The notes: generated by a model from the sequence alone, not told the origin. A stretch of 64,000 nucleotides of DNA from Pontibacter deserti (GCF_023630255.1 NZ_JALPRS010000001.1:1922001-1986000), one strand, 5' to 3'; shown: positions 8,648 through 18,016, counted from the first letter of the stretch. Numbers and translations: made by a program.

Positions 8648-9994
8648 ATGTTTAAGAAAATATTAATTGCCAACCGTGGCGAGATTGCGCTGCGTATCAT
8701 CCGTACGTGCAAAGAGATGGGTATTAAAACGGTGGCCGTATACTCAACCGCTGACAAGGAAAGCCTGCACGTGCGCTTTGCTGACGAAGCTGTTTGTATC
8801 GGTCCGGCTCCAAGCTCACAATCTTACCTGAACATACCGCACATTATTGCAGCTGCCGAAATTACGAACGCAGATGCCATACACCCGGGTTATGGTTTCC
8901 TGTCTGAGAATGCTGAATTCTCCCGTATTTGTGCTGAAAACAATATCAAGTTTATAGGTGCTTCGCCAGAGATGATCAACCAGATGGGTGATAAAGCCTC
9001 TGCAAAAGACACCATGAAAAAGGCTGGTGTACCTACTATACCTGGTTCTGATGGTTTATTAAAGAATGTAGAAGAAGGTATAAAGCTTGCCAAAAAGATC
9101 AAATATCCGGTTATCATCAAAGCTACAGCTGGTGGTGGTGGTCGTGGTATGCGTATCATCAAAGAAGAATCTGAATTCGAGAAAATGTGGAATGATGCCC
9201 GTACAGAAGCTGCTGCAGCTTTTGGTAACGATGGCATTTACCTGGAGAAGTTCATTGAAGAGCCGCGCCACATCGAGATTCAGCTGATAGGTGACCAGCA
9301 TGGTAATGTAGCTCACCTTTCAGAGCGTGACTGCTCTATCCAGCGTCGTCACCAGAAACTGGTGGAAGAAACCCCTTCTCCGTTTATCACTGACAAACTT
9401 CGCGAAGAAATGGGCCAGGCTGCTATTGCCGGTGCCAAAGCCATTAACTACGAAGGTGTTGGAACAATAGAATTCCTGGTAGACAAGAACCGCGATTTCT
9501 ATTTCATGGAGATGAACACACGTATACAGGTGGAGCACCCGATTACAGAGGAAGTTATTGATTACGACCTGATTAAGGAGCAGATTAAGGTTGCTGCCGG
9601 TGAGAAGATCACAGGTAAGAACTACTATCCTAAAATGCATGCTATTGAGTGCCGTATTAATGCTGAGGATCCAAAGAACGGTTTCCGTCCGAGCCCGGGT
9701 AGAATTACCAACCTGCACGTACCAGGTGGCCACGGTGTTCGCGTAGACTCTCACGTATACTCAGGTTACTCTATCCCGGCTAACTACGACTCTATGATCG
9801 CTAAATTGATCGTAAGTGCTCAGACCCGTGAAGAAGCCCTTGTTAAAATGAAGCGTGCCCTGAGCGAATTCGTGATTGAAGGTATTAAAACAACAGTACC
9901 TTTCCACCTGAAGCTAATGGATGACGAAGGTTTTAAAGCAGGTAACTTTACAACTGCTTACCTGGAAAGCTTCGACTTCAGTAAAATCGACTAA
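8648..9994 (+). CDS. accC: Acetyl-CoA carboxylase biotin carboxylase subunit
   Basis: ATP-dependent carboxylation of biotin on AccB. It has 448 aa in ATP-grasp architecture. The N-terminal domain starts [20 protein letters not shown], the glycine-rich ATP loop [10 protein letters not shown] lies near residue 161, then [25 protein letters not shown] and [13 protein letters not shown] with the catalytic Glu/Asn/Arg. The C-terminal domain is complete. It forms an operon with efp and accB and ends in a strong terminator. Confidence 0.97.
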   Translation: MFKKILIANRGEIALRIIRTCKEMGIKTVAVYSTADKESLHVRFADEAVCIGPAPSSQSYLNIPHIIAAAEITNADAIHPGYGFLSENAEFSRICAENNIKFIGASPEMINQMGDKASAKDTMKKAGVPTIPGSDGLLKNVEEGIKLAKKIKYPVIIKATAGGGGRGMRIIKEESEFEKMWNDARTEAAAAFGNDGIYLEKFIEEPRHIEIQLIGDQHGNVAHLSERDCSIQRRHQKLVEETPSPFITDKLREEMGQAAIAGAKAINYEGVGTIEFLVDKNRDFYFMEMNTRIQVEHPITEEVIDYDLIKEQIKVAAGEKITGKNYYPKMHAIECRINAEDPKNGFRPSPGRITNLHVPGGHGVRVDSHVYSGYSIPANYDSMIAKLIVSAQTREEALVKMKRALSEFVIEGIKTTVPFHLKLMDDEGFKAGNFTTAYLESFDFSKID

Positions 9995-10013
9995 GTTAAA
10001 AGAACTTATACTT

Positions 10014-10044
10014 AAAAAGCCGGTGCATCAGTACCGGCTTTTTT
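10014..10044 (+). terminator. Rho-independent terminator after accC
   Basis: AAAAAGCCGGT (10014-10024) pairs with ACCGGCTTTTT (from 10033), followed by T residues to 10044. Confidence 0.9.
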
Positions 10045-10144
10045 GTTAGACGAAAGTTTATTTAACATAATTAGCAAACTTCAAAAATTACTTGTTCCGG
10101 TTTATAGTTTTCCCTTTTCTACATTAACTAAATATAGTTTATGC

Positions 10145-10152
10145 TATATTTG
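10145..10152 (+). promoter_or_regulatory. -7 element of the lipoprotein gene at 10183
   Basis: TATATTTG fits TAnnTTTG. It overlaps an upstream in-frame ATG (10141), which argues that translation begins at the later ATG at 10183. Confidence 0.55.
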
Positions 10153-10182
10153 AGATTATATTTCCAAGCTATACTTAAACAA

Positions 10183-10620
10183 ATGAAAAACCTTCTACTC
10201 CAATTTGCCCTTATACTTATTGTATTCCTTAGTCTTACTTCCTGTAGCAAAGATGAGCCAACTCCTGACTATGAAAAATTACTGACTGCCCATACTTGGG
10301 TTAAAGGAAATATCAGAGCAGAGAGTGACAGCAAAGAAGCACTAGAATTCTTTGATGGTTACTTAATGTTGCACGATGATTATAAAATCACTTTTAATGA
10401 AGATGGCACTTATGAAGTAAATGGTGGCAAAGGTACTTGGGAATTGTCCGCTGATAAAAAGAAAATAATGTTTGACCAAGCATCCTGGAGTAAATCATAT
10501 TTTCCTATACATGAGTTAAAAGCAAACTCGTTAAAAGTAAGCTGGATCTCCCGTTTTGCAGGCGCAGAAGGAGCTGTTTATGAAGCCAATATTTATTTGG
10601 ATTTGGTACCTCAGGAGTAA
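10183..10620 (+). CDS. Lipocalin-like acidic lipoprotein (family copy 1)
   Basis: Predicted exported lipoprotein of 145 aa. The signal sequence has a hydrophobic core and a lipobox ending LTSC (Cys21). The body resembles small lipocalin-like lipoproteins of Bacteroidota: LLTAHTWVKG, then ITFNEDGTYEVNGGKGTWEL and a C-terminal strand segment. Two related proteins sit at 23.1 and 23.7 kb. The in-frame ATG at 10141 overlaps the -7 promoter box, so I use 10183. Function unknown; ligand binding is only suggested by the fold family. Confidence 0.8.
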   Translation: MKNLLLQFALILIVFLSLTSCSKDEPTPDYEKLLTAHTWVKGNIRAESDSKEALEFFDGYLMLHDDYKITFNEDGTYEVNGGKGTWELSADKKKIMFDQASWSKSYFPIHELKANSLKVSWISRFAGAEGAVYEANIYLDLVPQE

Positions 10621-10648
10621 TGTTAGCCTAATCGTAAAGCATAAAAAA

Positions 10649-10684
10649 GGGAAGCAAGTATAAGTTTGCTTCCCTCTTTATTTT
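10649..10684 (+). terminator. Terminator between convergent genes (lipoprotein and DUF3109)
   Basis: GGGAAGCAA (10649-10657) pairs with TTGCTTCCC (10666-10674), followed by a T-rich stretch. A-rich sequence before the stem makes it usable from both directions. Confidence 0.8.
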
Positions 10685-10698
10685 AATACTTTTATAGT

Positions 10699-11274
10699 TT
10701 ATACCTTCTCCGGTTCCTCTTCCATCAGCTGTGTTAACTCATTATACCAGCCTTCCCCATACTTTCTGATTAGCGGCTCTTTCAGGAATTGGTAAACTTT
10801 TACACCTAAGTCCTGACCAAAATTACAGGCGGCAGCGCAAATGCTCCAGCGATCATAATTCAGGGCTTCAAAATCATCGTACTTGGTAATCCGAATCGGG
10901 TATAAATGACAGGAGATTGGTTTTTTCCAGCTGATCTTGCCATCATAGTAAGCCTGCTCAATGGCACATTTTAGTATTCCTTTTTCATCGTAAAGGGCAT
11001 AAGCACACTCCCGGTTTTCTATAGTTGGGGTAGAAAAATCGCCTTCAAAATCGGTAATATATAAGCCTTGTTCTTCCACAGCCAGCTTGCCGGCACCGGT
11101 CATGTAAGGTTTAATGTGCTCGTAATTTTCAGCAAGTATAGCCAGTTCACTTTCCTCTAATGGGGCGCCAAGGTCACCTTCAACACAGCAGGCACCTTTA
11201 CATTTCTCAAGGTTACAAACAAAAAAATTATCGCGGATGTCGTCGCTGATGACGGTTTTCTGAAGGACTATCAT
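10699..11274 (-). CDS. DUF3109 family Cys-rich protein
   Basis: Cytosolic protein of 191 aa matching DUF3109, a Bacteroidota-rich family of unknown function. It is Cys-rich: [14 protein letters not shown] near residue 25, NRECAYAL near 89, a single Cys in [15 protein letters not shown], and [10 protein letters not shown]. The pattern suggests a metal or Fe-S site, but this is inference. It has its own promoter and is convergent with the upstream lipoprotein gene. Confidence 0.85.
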   Translation of the reverse strand: MIVLQKTVISDDIRDNFFVCNLEKCKGACCVEGDLGAPLEESELAILAENYEHIKPYMTGAGKLAVEEQGLYITDFEGDFSTPTIENRECAYALYDEKGILKCAIEQAYYDGKISWKKPISCHLYPIRITKYDDFEALNYDRWSICAAACNFGQDLGVKVYQFLKEPLIRKYGEGWYNELTQLMEEEPEKV

Positions 11275-11334
11275 AGTAATCTAAATGCAAGTATAGCAGT
11301 GTAAAAGTTATAGTTACTGCCTGTTTAAGAGAGA

Positions 11335-11342
11335 CAAAGGTA
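11335..11342 (-). promoter_or_regulatory. -7 element of the DUF3109 gene
   Basis: Minus-strand TACCTTTG (complement of 11335-11342) matches TAnnTTTG and lies about 60 nt before the start codon. A TTC rather than TTG sits at the -33 distance. Confidence 0.5.
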
Positions 11343-11407
11343 ATGAGAAAATAGTTTAGAAGGTGTTTATGTTATACTTCTCAATAGGTTTATGAAGTAT
11401 AGCCGTT

Positions 11408-11441
11408 AAAAAAGGAGTACATGTTTCAACACATACTCCTT
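11408..11441 (-). terminator. Terminator after the Sel1/ankyrin gene
   Basis: On the minus strand, AAGGAGTATGT pairs with ACATGTACTCCTT and is followed by a short T run (complement of 11408-11413). It lies just downstream of the Sel1/ankyrin gene stop. Confidence 0.75.
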
Positions 11442-11470
11442 CAAAATTAAGGATCTAACTTTTATACTTG

Positions 11471-13123
11471 CTAATTCTTCCTCTGCGGTGAGCCAGCTGC
11501 CATTAGGATGTTCGTTACATTCTCCTGCTTGGTATAATCAATGGCAGCTTTACCGGATTGATCAAGCAATTTAGGATCTGCGCCAGCTTGTACCAGCGCA
11601 AGTATAATTTCAAAATTAGCGTTCAGTTCGCAGGCCAGCATTAATGGTGTTTTACCCTCATTGTTCTGCAGGTTTGGGTTAGCTCCGGAAGCCAGTAATT
11701 TTTCCAGCTCCATAATACCAATATGCTGCCCGTTGGTAGATTGCAGAGCTGCGGTAAGTGCTGTGTTGCCTTCTTTATCCTTCAGGTTAAGATCTGCTTT
11801 ATACTTTAACAAGGTATCTAATAACTGTACCTGCTCCTGTTCAAATAACTGCGAATTACTAATCCGGGCACCTGCAACGGTATAGTGCAAAGCTGTTCTG
11901 CCGTCTGCGTCCTGTGCATTCACATCAGCACCATTTTTCAGGAGTTTGCCAATCATGGCCGGACGTACTTCCGGTTCGTAGATCACACCGAACTCTTCCA
12001 GTAAAAGCGGGATATATAACGTATGCATTAAAGGTGTACGCTTGCCCAATTCTTCTGCCTCATAATCATCAGGTACAGCCAGTGTATTTGCATCTGCCTT
12101 GTTTTTAAGTGCACGCTCCAACATTTCCGGGTTACGGGTAATAGATGCGATCACCAGTTTCTGATCAGGAGTCTGGTTCATGTAACGTAGCTGCTCGTAG
12201 GCACTTACACTACCTTTTGAGATAGCCTGTCGGTACAGTTTGCGGGCTTCGCCCAGGTTAGGCTCTCCTATAGTTCCTTCTTCGTATAGTAAACCCAAAG
12301 TATAAAGTGCTTCGCGGTCGCCGGCAGCAACCCCTTTTTTGAGCCAGAAAAGCGCTTTCTCATTGTTCTTCTCCACTCCTTCCCCATCCAGGTATAAGTT
12401 TGCCAGGTAAGTATAAGCTACAACATCGCCTTTATTGGCAGCACGGTTCAGGTAGTTAAAAGCATAACCAAGATCCTTCATCTCGCCGTAGCCGGTATAG
12501 TACATACTGCCTAGCATACGGTTACTGAACGCATCGCCTTCTACAGCTTTCTCCCGGATAACCACAGCTGCCGTGCGCATCTTCTGCAAAAAGTTCTGCT
12601 TGTCTTCTTCAGATTTAAGGATCATCAGCTCAGCCATACCTAACTGGCCCAGCGGACTGTTTTCTTCTATGGCACGTTCGTAGTAGTAGCTAGCTGAATC
12701 GGTGTTGGCAGAAAAGAACTTGGTACGGTTCTGTAATTCTGCCAGCGTATCTATCTGCACCGTGTCATACTTCAGCTCACGGTACTGGTGCATGCGGCCC
12801 AGAAAGTATAAAGCCTCCGGTTCGCCTTGTGCTGCTGCTTCCTTAAACTTTGCATGTGCCTCCTTATACTTCAGCGAAGTATAAAATGCCATCGCTTCCT
12901 GCATTGCCGGAGTGCGCCAGATTAATTTCTCAGGAGCCTTCTCTACAGGTTTAGCAGTTACAGGTGCTGTTTTGGTTGTAGTTGTTTTCTTTTTAGTTGT
13001 TGCCGATTTGGTAGTGGCTGTTTTCTTTACAGGTGCTTTGCCACTCTTTTGTGTCGATTTACTTTGTGCAGGGCTTAACTGCGCGCTAAAAACGAACAGG
13101 GCAAGCAGCAATAGTTTTTTCAT
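11471..13123 (-). CDS. Exported protein with Sel1-like and ankyrin repeats
   Basis: A 550 aa protein with a signal peptide (MKKLLLLALFVFSAQLSPAQ), then a Lys/Thr-rich low-complexity linker (about 22-60). Several Sel1-like repeats follow, for example AYTYLANLYLDGEGVEKNNE and ALYTLGLLYEEGTIGEPN. The C-terminal third has ankyrin repeats, including DGRTALHYTV, EGNTALTAAL and EGKTPLMLACE. Both repeat types mediate protein contacts; no enzymatic domain is seen. An in-frame ATG at 13159 exists, but 13123 gives a proper signal peptide and fits the promoter at about 13200. Probably periplasmic. Confidence 0.85.
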   Translation of the reverse strand: MKKLLLLALFVFSAQLSPAQSKSTQKSGKAPVKKTATTKSATTKKKTTTTKTAPVTAKPVEKAPEKLIWRTPAMQEAMAFYTSLKYKEAHAKFKEAAAQGEPEALYFLGRMHQYRELKYDTVQIDTLAELQNRTKFFSANTDSASYYYERAIEENSPLGQLGMAELMILKSEEDKQNFLQKMRTAAVVIREKAVEGDAFSNRMLGSMYYTGYGEMKDLGYAFNYLNRAANKGDVVAYTYLANLYLDGEGVEKNNEKALFWLKKGVAAGDREALYTLGLLYEEGTIGEPNLGEARKLYRQAISKGSVSAYEQLRYMNQTPDQKLVIASITRNPEMLERALKNKADANTLAVPDDYEAEELGKRTPLMHTLYIPLLLEEFGVIYEPEVRPAMIGKLLKNGADVNAQDADGRTALHYTVAGARISNSQLFEQEQVQLLDTLLKYKADLNLKDKEGNTALTAALQSTNGQHIGIMELEKLLASGANPNLQNNEGKTPLMLACELNANFEIILALVQAGADPKLLDQSGKAAIDYTKQENVTNILMAAGSPQRKN

Positions 13124-13426
13124 GGCAGATATCGTAGGGCGGTATTTTTGATAGATCATCAGTAAAAATTCTTCTTTTGCAGAAGCTTGTTATGAAGCAA
13201 AAGTAGCCATAACCTGCTTCTAATTCAAACGGGCAAGTATAGCCTGTGTTCTGATTGCAATTTCCGGGCCTGTTTAATTGGCCTGTTATAAAACGCTTTT
13301 GAGGTTGCTATTGTTCATATGGTAACAGTTGCAGGTATAGCAGCACCAATTTGCAAAGGCAATTCAGAAAACGGATTTGTATTCGTAAATTGCATAGTTT
13401 TTAAAGACGCACGCTGAAGAGAAGAA
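13124..13426. other. Divergent intergenic region, Sel1/ankyrin gene and pcrA
   Basis: About 300 nt without a gene. It holds the minus-strand promoter at 13198-13229. For pcrA I see no full promoter match on the plus strand, only a TAGTTTTT near 13395. No RNA gene is apparent. Confidence 0.5.
13198..13229 (-). promoter_or_regulatory. Promoter of the Sel1/ankyrin gene
   Basis: Minus strand TTTG (complement of 13226-13229), 20-nt spacer, TACTTTTG (complement of 13198-13205): a full match to the Bacteroidota consensus TTTG-N19-21-TAnnTTTG. Confidence 0.75.
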
Positions 13427-15679
13427 ATGGATTATATCAGTTTATTGAACGAGTCGCAACGCAAGGCGGTACTTCACACCGAAGGCCCGGCCATGATCAT
13501 TGCGGGTGCCGGCTCAGGCAAAACAAGAGTACTTACCTATCGGATTGCTCACCTTATAAGTTTAGGTATCGATCCCTTTAATATACTAGCGCTTACCTTT
13601 ACCAACAAGGCGGCCAAAGAAATGCGTCACCGTATCGAGAAAGTGATTGGCAACGAAGCCAAGAACATCTGGATGGGTACATTTCACTCGGTTTTCTCTC
13701 GTATACTTCGCGCTGAGGCCGACAAAATTGGCTACCCGAAAAGCTTTACCATTTACGATACCGATGACTCCAAAACGCTCATTCGCAATATTGTGAAAGA
13801 GATGAACCTGGACGACAAACTATACAAGCCGAACGTGGTGCTGGGCCGTATCTCGTCTGCCAAAAACAAATTGATTTCGCATAAGCAGTACATGAGCGAC
13901 CCGGTGATACAAGCCGACGACGAAGCTGCTATGCGTCCTAAAATCGGTAAGATATACGAGCAGTACCAGAACCGTTGCTTTAAGGCTGGTGCCATGGACT
14001 TCGACGACCTGCTGTTCCAGACCAACGTGCTTTTCCGCGACCACCCCGATGCGCTGAACAAATACCAGAACATCTTTAAGTTTGTGATGGTGGATGAGTA
14101 CCAGGATACAAACTACTCGCAGTACCTGATCACGCGAAAACTGGCTGCCCAAAACAGAAATATTGTGGTGGTGGGTGATGATGCCCAGTCTATTTATGCG
14201 TTCCGTGGCGCCGATATCCAGAACATATTAAACTTTGAGCGCGACTACCCGGAACTGGAAGTATTTAAGCTGGAGCAGAACTATAGATCAACCAAAAACA
14301 TTGTGCATGCGGCCAACTCAGTTATTAAAAATAACACGGCACAGCTACGCAAAGATGTTTTCACTGATAACGAGCAGGGCCCGCTGATTGAAGTAATAAA
14401 GGCCAACTCTGATAACGAAGAAGGCAAACTGGTGGCTACAACCATTTTCGAAGAGAAGATGAACAACCACCTCTCCTACGACGATTTTGCTATACTTTAC
14501 CGTACCAATGCGCAGTCCAGGGCCATGGAAGAAGCGTTGCGTCGCATGAACATCAAGTATAAAATCGTGGGTGGCTTGTCGTTCTATCAGCGTAAGGAAA
14601 TTAAAGACCTGATTGCCTACCTGCGCCTGACGGTTAACCCGAACGATGAACAGGCGCTACGTCGCGTTATAAACTACCCGAAACGTGGTATTGGTGAAAC
14701 TACGGAGTCGAAGCTTTTTGTGACGGCTGACGAAATAAACCATAGCGTTTGGGAAGTGGTACAAAATGCAACAGAGTTCTTAGGTAACCGTGTAGGTACT
14801 GCCATCGAGAACTTCTCACTCATGATTCGCGAATTTGCGATTATGGCCGAGCAGAACGATGCCTTTGAAGTTGCTAAGCACGTAGCCAAGCGCTCAGGTA
14901 TAGTAGATGATCTGTACCAGGACAAGACCGTGGAAGGCCTTGCCCGATACGAGAACATCCAGGAATTGCTGAACGGTATTAAGGAATATGTAGATGACCC
15001 GGAGAAGGAAGATAAAAGTCTATCCGCGTTCCTGCAGGACATTGCCCTTATTACCGACGCTGATACCAAAGCAGACGATATTGGTGAGCATGTAACGCTT
15101 ATGACCATTCACTCGGCCAAAGGTCTGGAGTTTAAGAACGTATTTATAGTTGGTATGGAAGAGAACCTTTTCCCGAGCCAGATGATGCTGAACTCCCGCG
15201 CCGATTTGGAAGAAGAACGCCGCCTGTTTTATGTGGCCATTACCCGTGCCGAAAAGAAATTATACTTAACGTACGCTACCAGCCGCTACCAGTGGGGTAA
15301 CCTACGCGCCTGCGAAAAGAGCCGTTTCCTGGATGAGATCGATCCGAAGTACCTGAACTTTAAGTATGGCGATACAGGCAACGTAGCCACCAACAGCGTA
15401 TTCGAGAGAGTATTGCAGCGTAAGAGTAGTGTCAGTAGTTTGGTACAACAACCTGCCCGTAAACAGGCAGCTACAGCTTACACTGCCCCAGCCGATTTTA
15501 AGCCAAGCGATACAAGCAACCTGGCTGTCGGCATGAAGGTAGAACACCCTAAATTCGGATTTGGCGTAGTAACACTTGTAGATACTCAGGGCAACAGTAC
15601 AAAAGCAACTATAAACTTCGACGAAGTAGGCGAAAAAACCCTGCTCCTGAGCTTCGCCAAGCTACGCATACATGAGTAA
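13427..15679 (+). CDS. ATP-dependent 3'-5' DNA helicase, PcrA/UvrD family
   Basis: SF1A helicase for repair and replication restart. It has 750 aa. Motifs in order: Walker A GAGSGKT (27-33), VDEYQDTN near 221 (Walker B), GDDAQSIYAFRGA near 250, QNYRSTKNIV near 284, YRTNAQSRAMEE, TIHSAKGLEF near 559 and FYVAITRAEKKL near 601. A C-terminal Tudor-like segment starts near 700 (VGMKVEHPKFGFGVV), as in PcrA proteins that contact RNA polymerase. Complete and probably functional. Divergent from the Sel1/ankyrin gene. Confidence 0.95.
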   Translation: MDYISLLNESQRKAVLHTEGPAMIIAGAGSGKTRVLTYRIAHLISLGIDPFNILALTFTNKAAKEMRHRIEKVIGNEAKNIWMGTFHSVFSRILRAEADKIGYPKSFTIYDTDDSKTLIRNIVKEMNLDDKLYKPNVVLGRISSAKNKLISHKQYMSDPVIQADDEAAMRPKIGKIYEQYQNRCFKAGAMDFDDLLFQTNVLFRDHPDALNKYQNIFKFVMVDEYQDTNYSQYLITRKLAAQNRNIVVVGDDAQSIYAFRGADIQNILNFERDYPELEVFKLEQNYRSTKNIVHAANSVIKNNTAQLRKDVFTDNEQGPLIEVIKANSDNEEGKLVATTIFEEKMNNHLSYDDFAILYRTNAQSRAMEEALRRMNIKYKIVGGLSFYQRKEIKDLIAYLRLTVNPNDEQALRRVINYPKRGIGETTESKLFVTADEINHSVWEVVQNATEFLGNRVGTAIENFSLMIREFAIMAEQNDAFEVAKHVAKRSGIVDDLYQDKTVEGLARYENIQELLNGIKEYVDDPEKEDKSLSAFLQDIALITDADTKADDIGEHVTLMTIHSAKGLEFKNVFIVGMEENLFPSQMMLNSRADLEEERRLFYVAITRAEKKLYLTYATSRYQWGNLRACEKSRFLDEIDPKYLNFKYGDTGNVATNSVFERVLQRKSSVSSLVQQPARKQAATAYTAPADFKPSDTSNLAVGMKVEHPKFGFGVVTLVDTQGNSTKATINFDEVGEKTLLLSFAKLRIHE

Positions 15680-15845
15680 TTAGGAATTAAGAATTAGAAA
15701 TTACGAATTAAGAATTTAGAATAGTGGTTTAGCCGTTGGCGAAACTATAAAGGTAGTTTTACTCTCTTCGAACATTCATTTATACCTATTATTCGTAAAT
15801 CTGATTTTTTAATTCGTAATTCGTAATTCATAATTCTTAATTAAT
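15680..15845. repeat. AATTCG-type inverted repeat between pcrA and DUF4290
   Basis: The left arm (about 15680-15720) is a run of units such as GAATTAAGAATTAG, AATTACG. The right arm (about 15808-15845) is its near-complement, TTAATTCGTAATTCGTAATT and onward. The 87 nt between hold a few AA(G/C)TATA-type words but no gene. The right arm ends 4 nt before the DUF4290 start. TAATTCGTAATTCATAATT within it recurs exactly near 38.13 kb. Confidence 0.75.
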
Positions 15846-15848
15846 AGA

Positions 15849-16517
15849 ATGGAAGCAAGTACCTCCTTTAAACAAGAACTGTTGTTGCGCGAATATGGCC
15901 GCAACGTGCAGGATCTTGTAAACCATATACTGACCATACAAGATAGGGCCGAACGTACACGCCTTTCGCAGTTGCTGATAAACCTGATGGCCAAACTTAA
16001 CCCGCAGCTCCGCGACACACAGGATTACCAGCAAAAACTCTGGAACCACCTGTTTGTAATGTCGGGCTCGCAACTGGACGTGGACTCTCCTTACCCGCTT
16101 AGCGCGATGGAGTACCTTAACGATAAGCCTCAGCGCATGCGCTACCCACTCGAAACGCCAAAGTACAAGCACTACGGCCAGAACGTGGAACTGCTGATAC
16201 AGCGTGCAACCGAGCTGGAAGATGAAAAAGAGCGCGAATCAGCCATCATCTCCATCGGTAAACTGATGAAAACGCTGTACCGCTCTTACAACAAAGACAG
16301 CATAACAGACGATGTGATCCTGAGCGACATCCGCCAGTTATCGAAAGGTAAACTGAACATGGACCTGGCTTATATTGAGAGCAATAACCTGTTCGAGTCT
16401 AATGTAGGTGGCAGCAACAGGCAGGATAACCAGCAGCGTAGCCAGCAACAAAACCGCGGCGGCGGCGACCGCAACCGCAACAAGAATACAAGATCTTCCA
16501 ATCAAAGAAATAAATAG
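15849..16517 (+). CDS. DUF4290 domain-containing protein
   Basis: A 222 aa Bacteroidota-specific protein matching DUF4290. The core is conserved (LLREYGRNVQDLVNHIL near the N-terminus, LNPQLRD, KLWNHLF, KYKHYGQNVE). The last 35 residues or so are a low-complexity Asn/Gln/Arg/Gly tail resembling an RNA-binding tail. It lies 3 nt upstream of murA, so both are co-transcribed; the pairing with murA is frequent in the phylum. The function is unknown, and the context hints at envelope synthesis. Confidence 0.88.
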   Translation: MEASTSFKQELLLREYGRNVQDLVNHILTIQDRAERTRLSQLLINLMAKLNPQLRDTQDYQQKLWNHLFVMSGSQLDVDSPYPLSAMEYLNDKPQRMRYPLETPKYKHYGQNVELLIQRATELEDEKERESAIISIGKLMKTLYRSYNKDSITDDVILSDIRQLSKGKLNMDLAYIESNNLFESNVGGSNRQDNQQRSQQQNRGGGDRNRNKNTRSSNQRNK

Positions 16518-16520
16518 TAA

Positions 16521-17825
16521 ATGGCTTCATTTGAAGTAATTGGTGGTAACAAGTTAAAAGGCGAGATTATACCGCAGGGAGCAAAAAACGAAGCACTGCA
16601 GATTCTGTGTGCAGTACTCCTGACTTCCGAAACAGTTACCATTTCCAACATTCCTGACATACGGGATGTAAATAAGCTTATCGAATTGCTGCAGGGTTTA
16701 GGAGTAGCTGTTGAAAGAATAGCACCTGATACCTATACTTTCCGAGCTGATAATGTAGATCTGGATTACCTGGAAACAGATGCATTTGTAGCGCAAGGTC
16801 GTGCTATACGTGGCTCGGTAATGATTGTAGGCCCAATGCTGGCCCGCTTTGGTAAGTCTAAAATGCCTAAGCCGGGTGGCGATAAAATTGGCCGTCGCCG
16901 ACTGGATACCCACTTTGAAGGTTTTGAGAAATTAGGTGCTAAGTTTACTTATAACGCTGCTGATAATTTCTTTATCGCAACTGCTGATAAATTGAAAGGT
17001 GCTTACATGCTGCTGGATGAGGCGTCGGTAACTGGTACAGCTAACATATTAATGGCTGCTGTACTGGCTGAAGGTACAACAACCATATACAATGCTGCCT
17101 GCGAGCCTTACGTGCAGCAGCTTTGCCGTATGCTTAACCGCATGGGCGCTAAGATTAGTGGCATCGGCTCTAACCTGCTGGTAATTGAGGGTGTGGAGAG
17201 ATTAGGTGGTACTGAACACCGCATGCTGCCTGACATGATCGAGATCGGCTCGTTTATTGGCCTTGCTGCCATGACGGGTTCAGAGATAACTATAAAAGAT
17301 TGCCAGATACCGGAACTTGGTTTGATTCCAGACACATTCCGACGCTTAGGTATAAAAATGGAGTTCCGTGGTGATGATATTCATATTCCGGCGCAGGACC
17401 ATTATGAGATTGATACTTATATTGACGGCAGCATCCTGAACATATCAGATCATACCTGGCCGGGCTTAACTCCTGACCTGCTGAGTGTGGCGCTGGTAGT
17501 AGCAACGCAGGCAAAAGGTACGGCGCTTATCCATCAGAAAATGTTTGAGAGCCGCCTGTTCTTTGTTGACAAACTGATAGACATGGGTGCTCAGATCATA
17601 CTTTGCGACCCGCACAGAGCTACGGTTATCGGCCATAACAACAACATTCCGTTACGCGGCATCCGCATGACCTCCCCGGATATTCGTGCCGGCGTGGCCC
17701 TGCTTATTGCAGCGCTTTCCGCAGAAGGTACCAGCATCATCGACAACGTAGAGCAGATCGACCGTGGTTACCAGAACATTGATGGCCGCCTAAATGCCAT
17801 TGGCGCGCAGATAAGAAGGATATAA
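16521..17825 (+). CDS. murA: UDP-N-acetylglucosamine 1-carboxyvinyltransferase
   Basis: First committed step of peptidoglycan synthesis: enolpyruvyl transfer from PEP to UDP-GlcNAc. It has 434 aa, full length. GAKNEALQIL at the N-terminus holds the conserved Lys-Asn pair. The active-site loop reads KPGGDKIGRR, with Asp121 where E. coli has Cys115. A Cys-to-Asp change at this position is known from several bacteria and makes MurA insensitive to fosfomycin; catalysis is retained. It shares a transcript with the DUF4290 gene and is separate from the dcw cluster. Confidence 0.96.
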   Translation: MASFEVIGGNKLKGEIIPQGAKNEALQILCAVLLTSETVTISNIPDIRDVNKLIELLQGLGVAVERIAPDTYTFRADNVDLDYLETDAFVAQGRAIRGSVMIVGPMLARFGKSKMPKPGGDKIGRRRLDTHFEGFEKLGAKFTYNAADNFFIATADKLKGAYMLLDEASVTGTANILMAAVLAEGTTTIYNAACEPYVQQLCRMLNRMGAKISGIGSNLLVIEGVERLGGTEHRMLPDMIEIGSFIGLAAMTGSEITIKDCQIPELGLIPDTFRRLGIKMEFRGDDIHIPAQDHYEIDTYIDGSILNISDHTWPGLTPDLLSVALVVATQAKGTALIHQKMFESRLFFVDKLIDMGAQIILCDPHRATVIGHNNNIPLRGIRMTSPDIRAGVALLIAALSAEGTSIIDNVEQIDRGYQNIDGRLNAIGAQIRRI

Positions 17826-17846
17826 AGTATAGATTTATACTTATAC

Positions 17847-17881
17847 AAAAAAAGAGCACCTGGAAATGGGTGCTCTTTTTT
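17847..17881 (+). terminator. Rho-independent terminator after murA
   Basis: AAAAGAGCACC pairs with GGGTGCTCTTTT, followed by T residues to 17881; A-rich on the upstream side. Confidence 0.9.
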
Positions 17882-17917
17882 GTGGTGAGATTATAGTTTG
17901 TAGTTGTTATATTAGCT

Positions 17918-18002
17918 AAAACATATACGTTGGTTCATTTAACAATAGTAATTCCGGCAGGCTTTGGAAGTTACGTACATAGTGCAGATAAGCGTATGTT
18001 TT
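17918..18002. repeat. Inverted repeat upstream of the cassette
   Basis: AAAACATATACG (17918-17929) and CGTATGTTTT (17993-18002) are imperfectly complementary and 63 nt apart. The spacing to the next GTTAGCA is too long for a normal attC, so I do not call it one. Confidence 0.35.
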
Positions 18003-18016
18003 CGTTTATACTATAG

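Noticed and set aside
15680-15845. CRISPR array
   Set aside because: Units are short, contiguous and degenerate with no spacers and no cas genes; it is a low-complexity inverted repeat.
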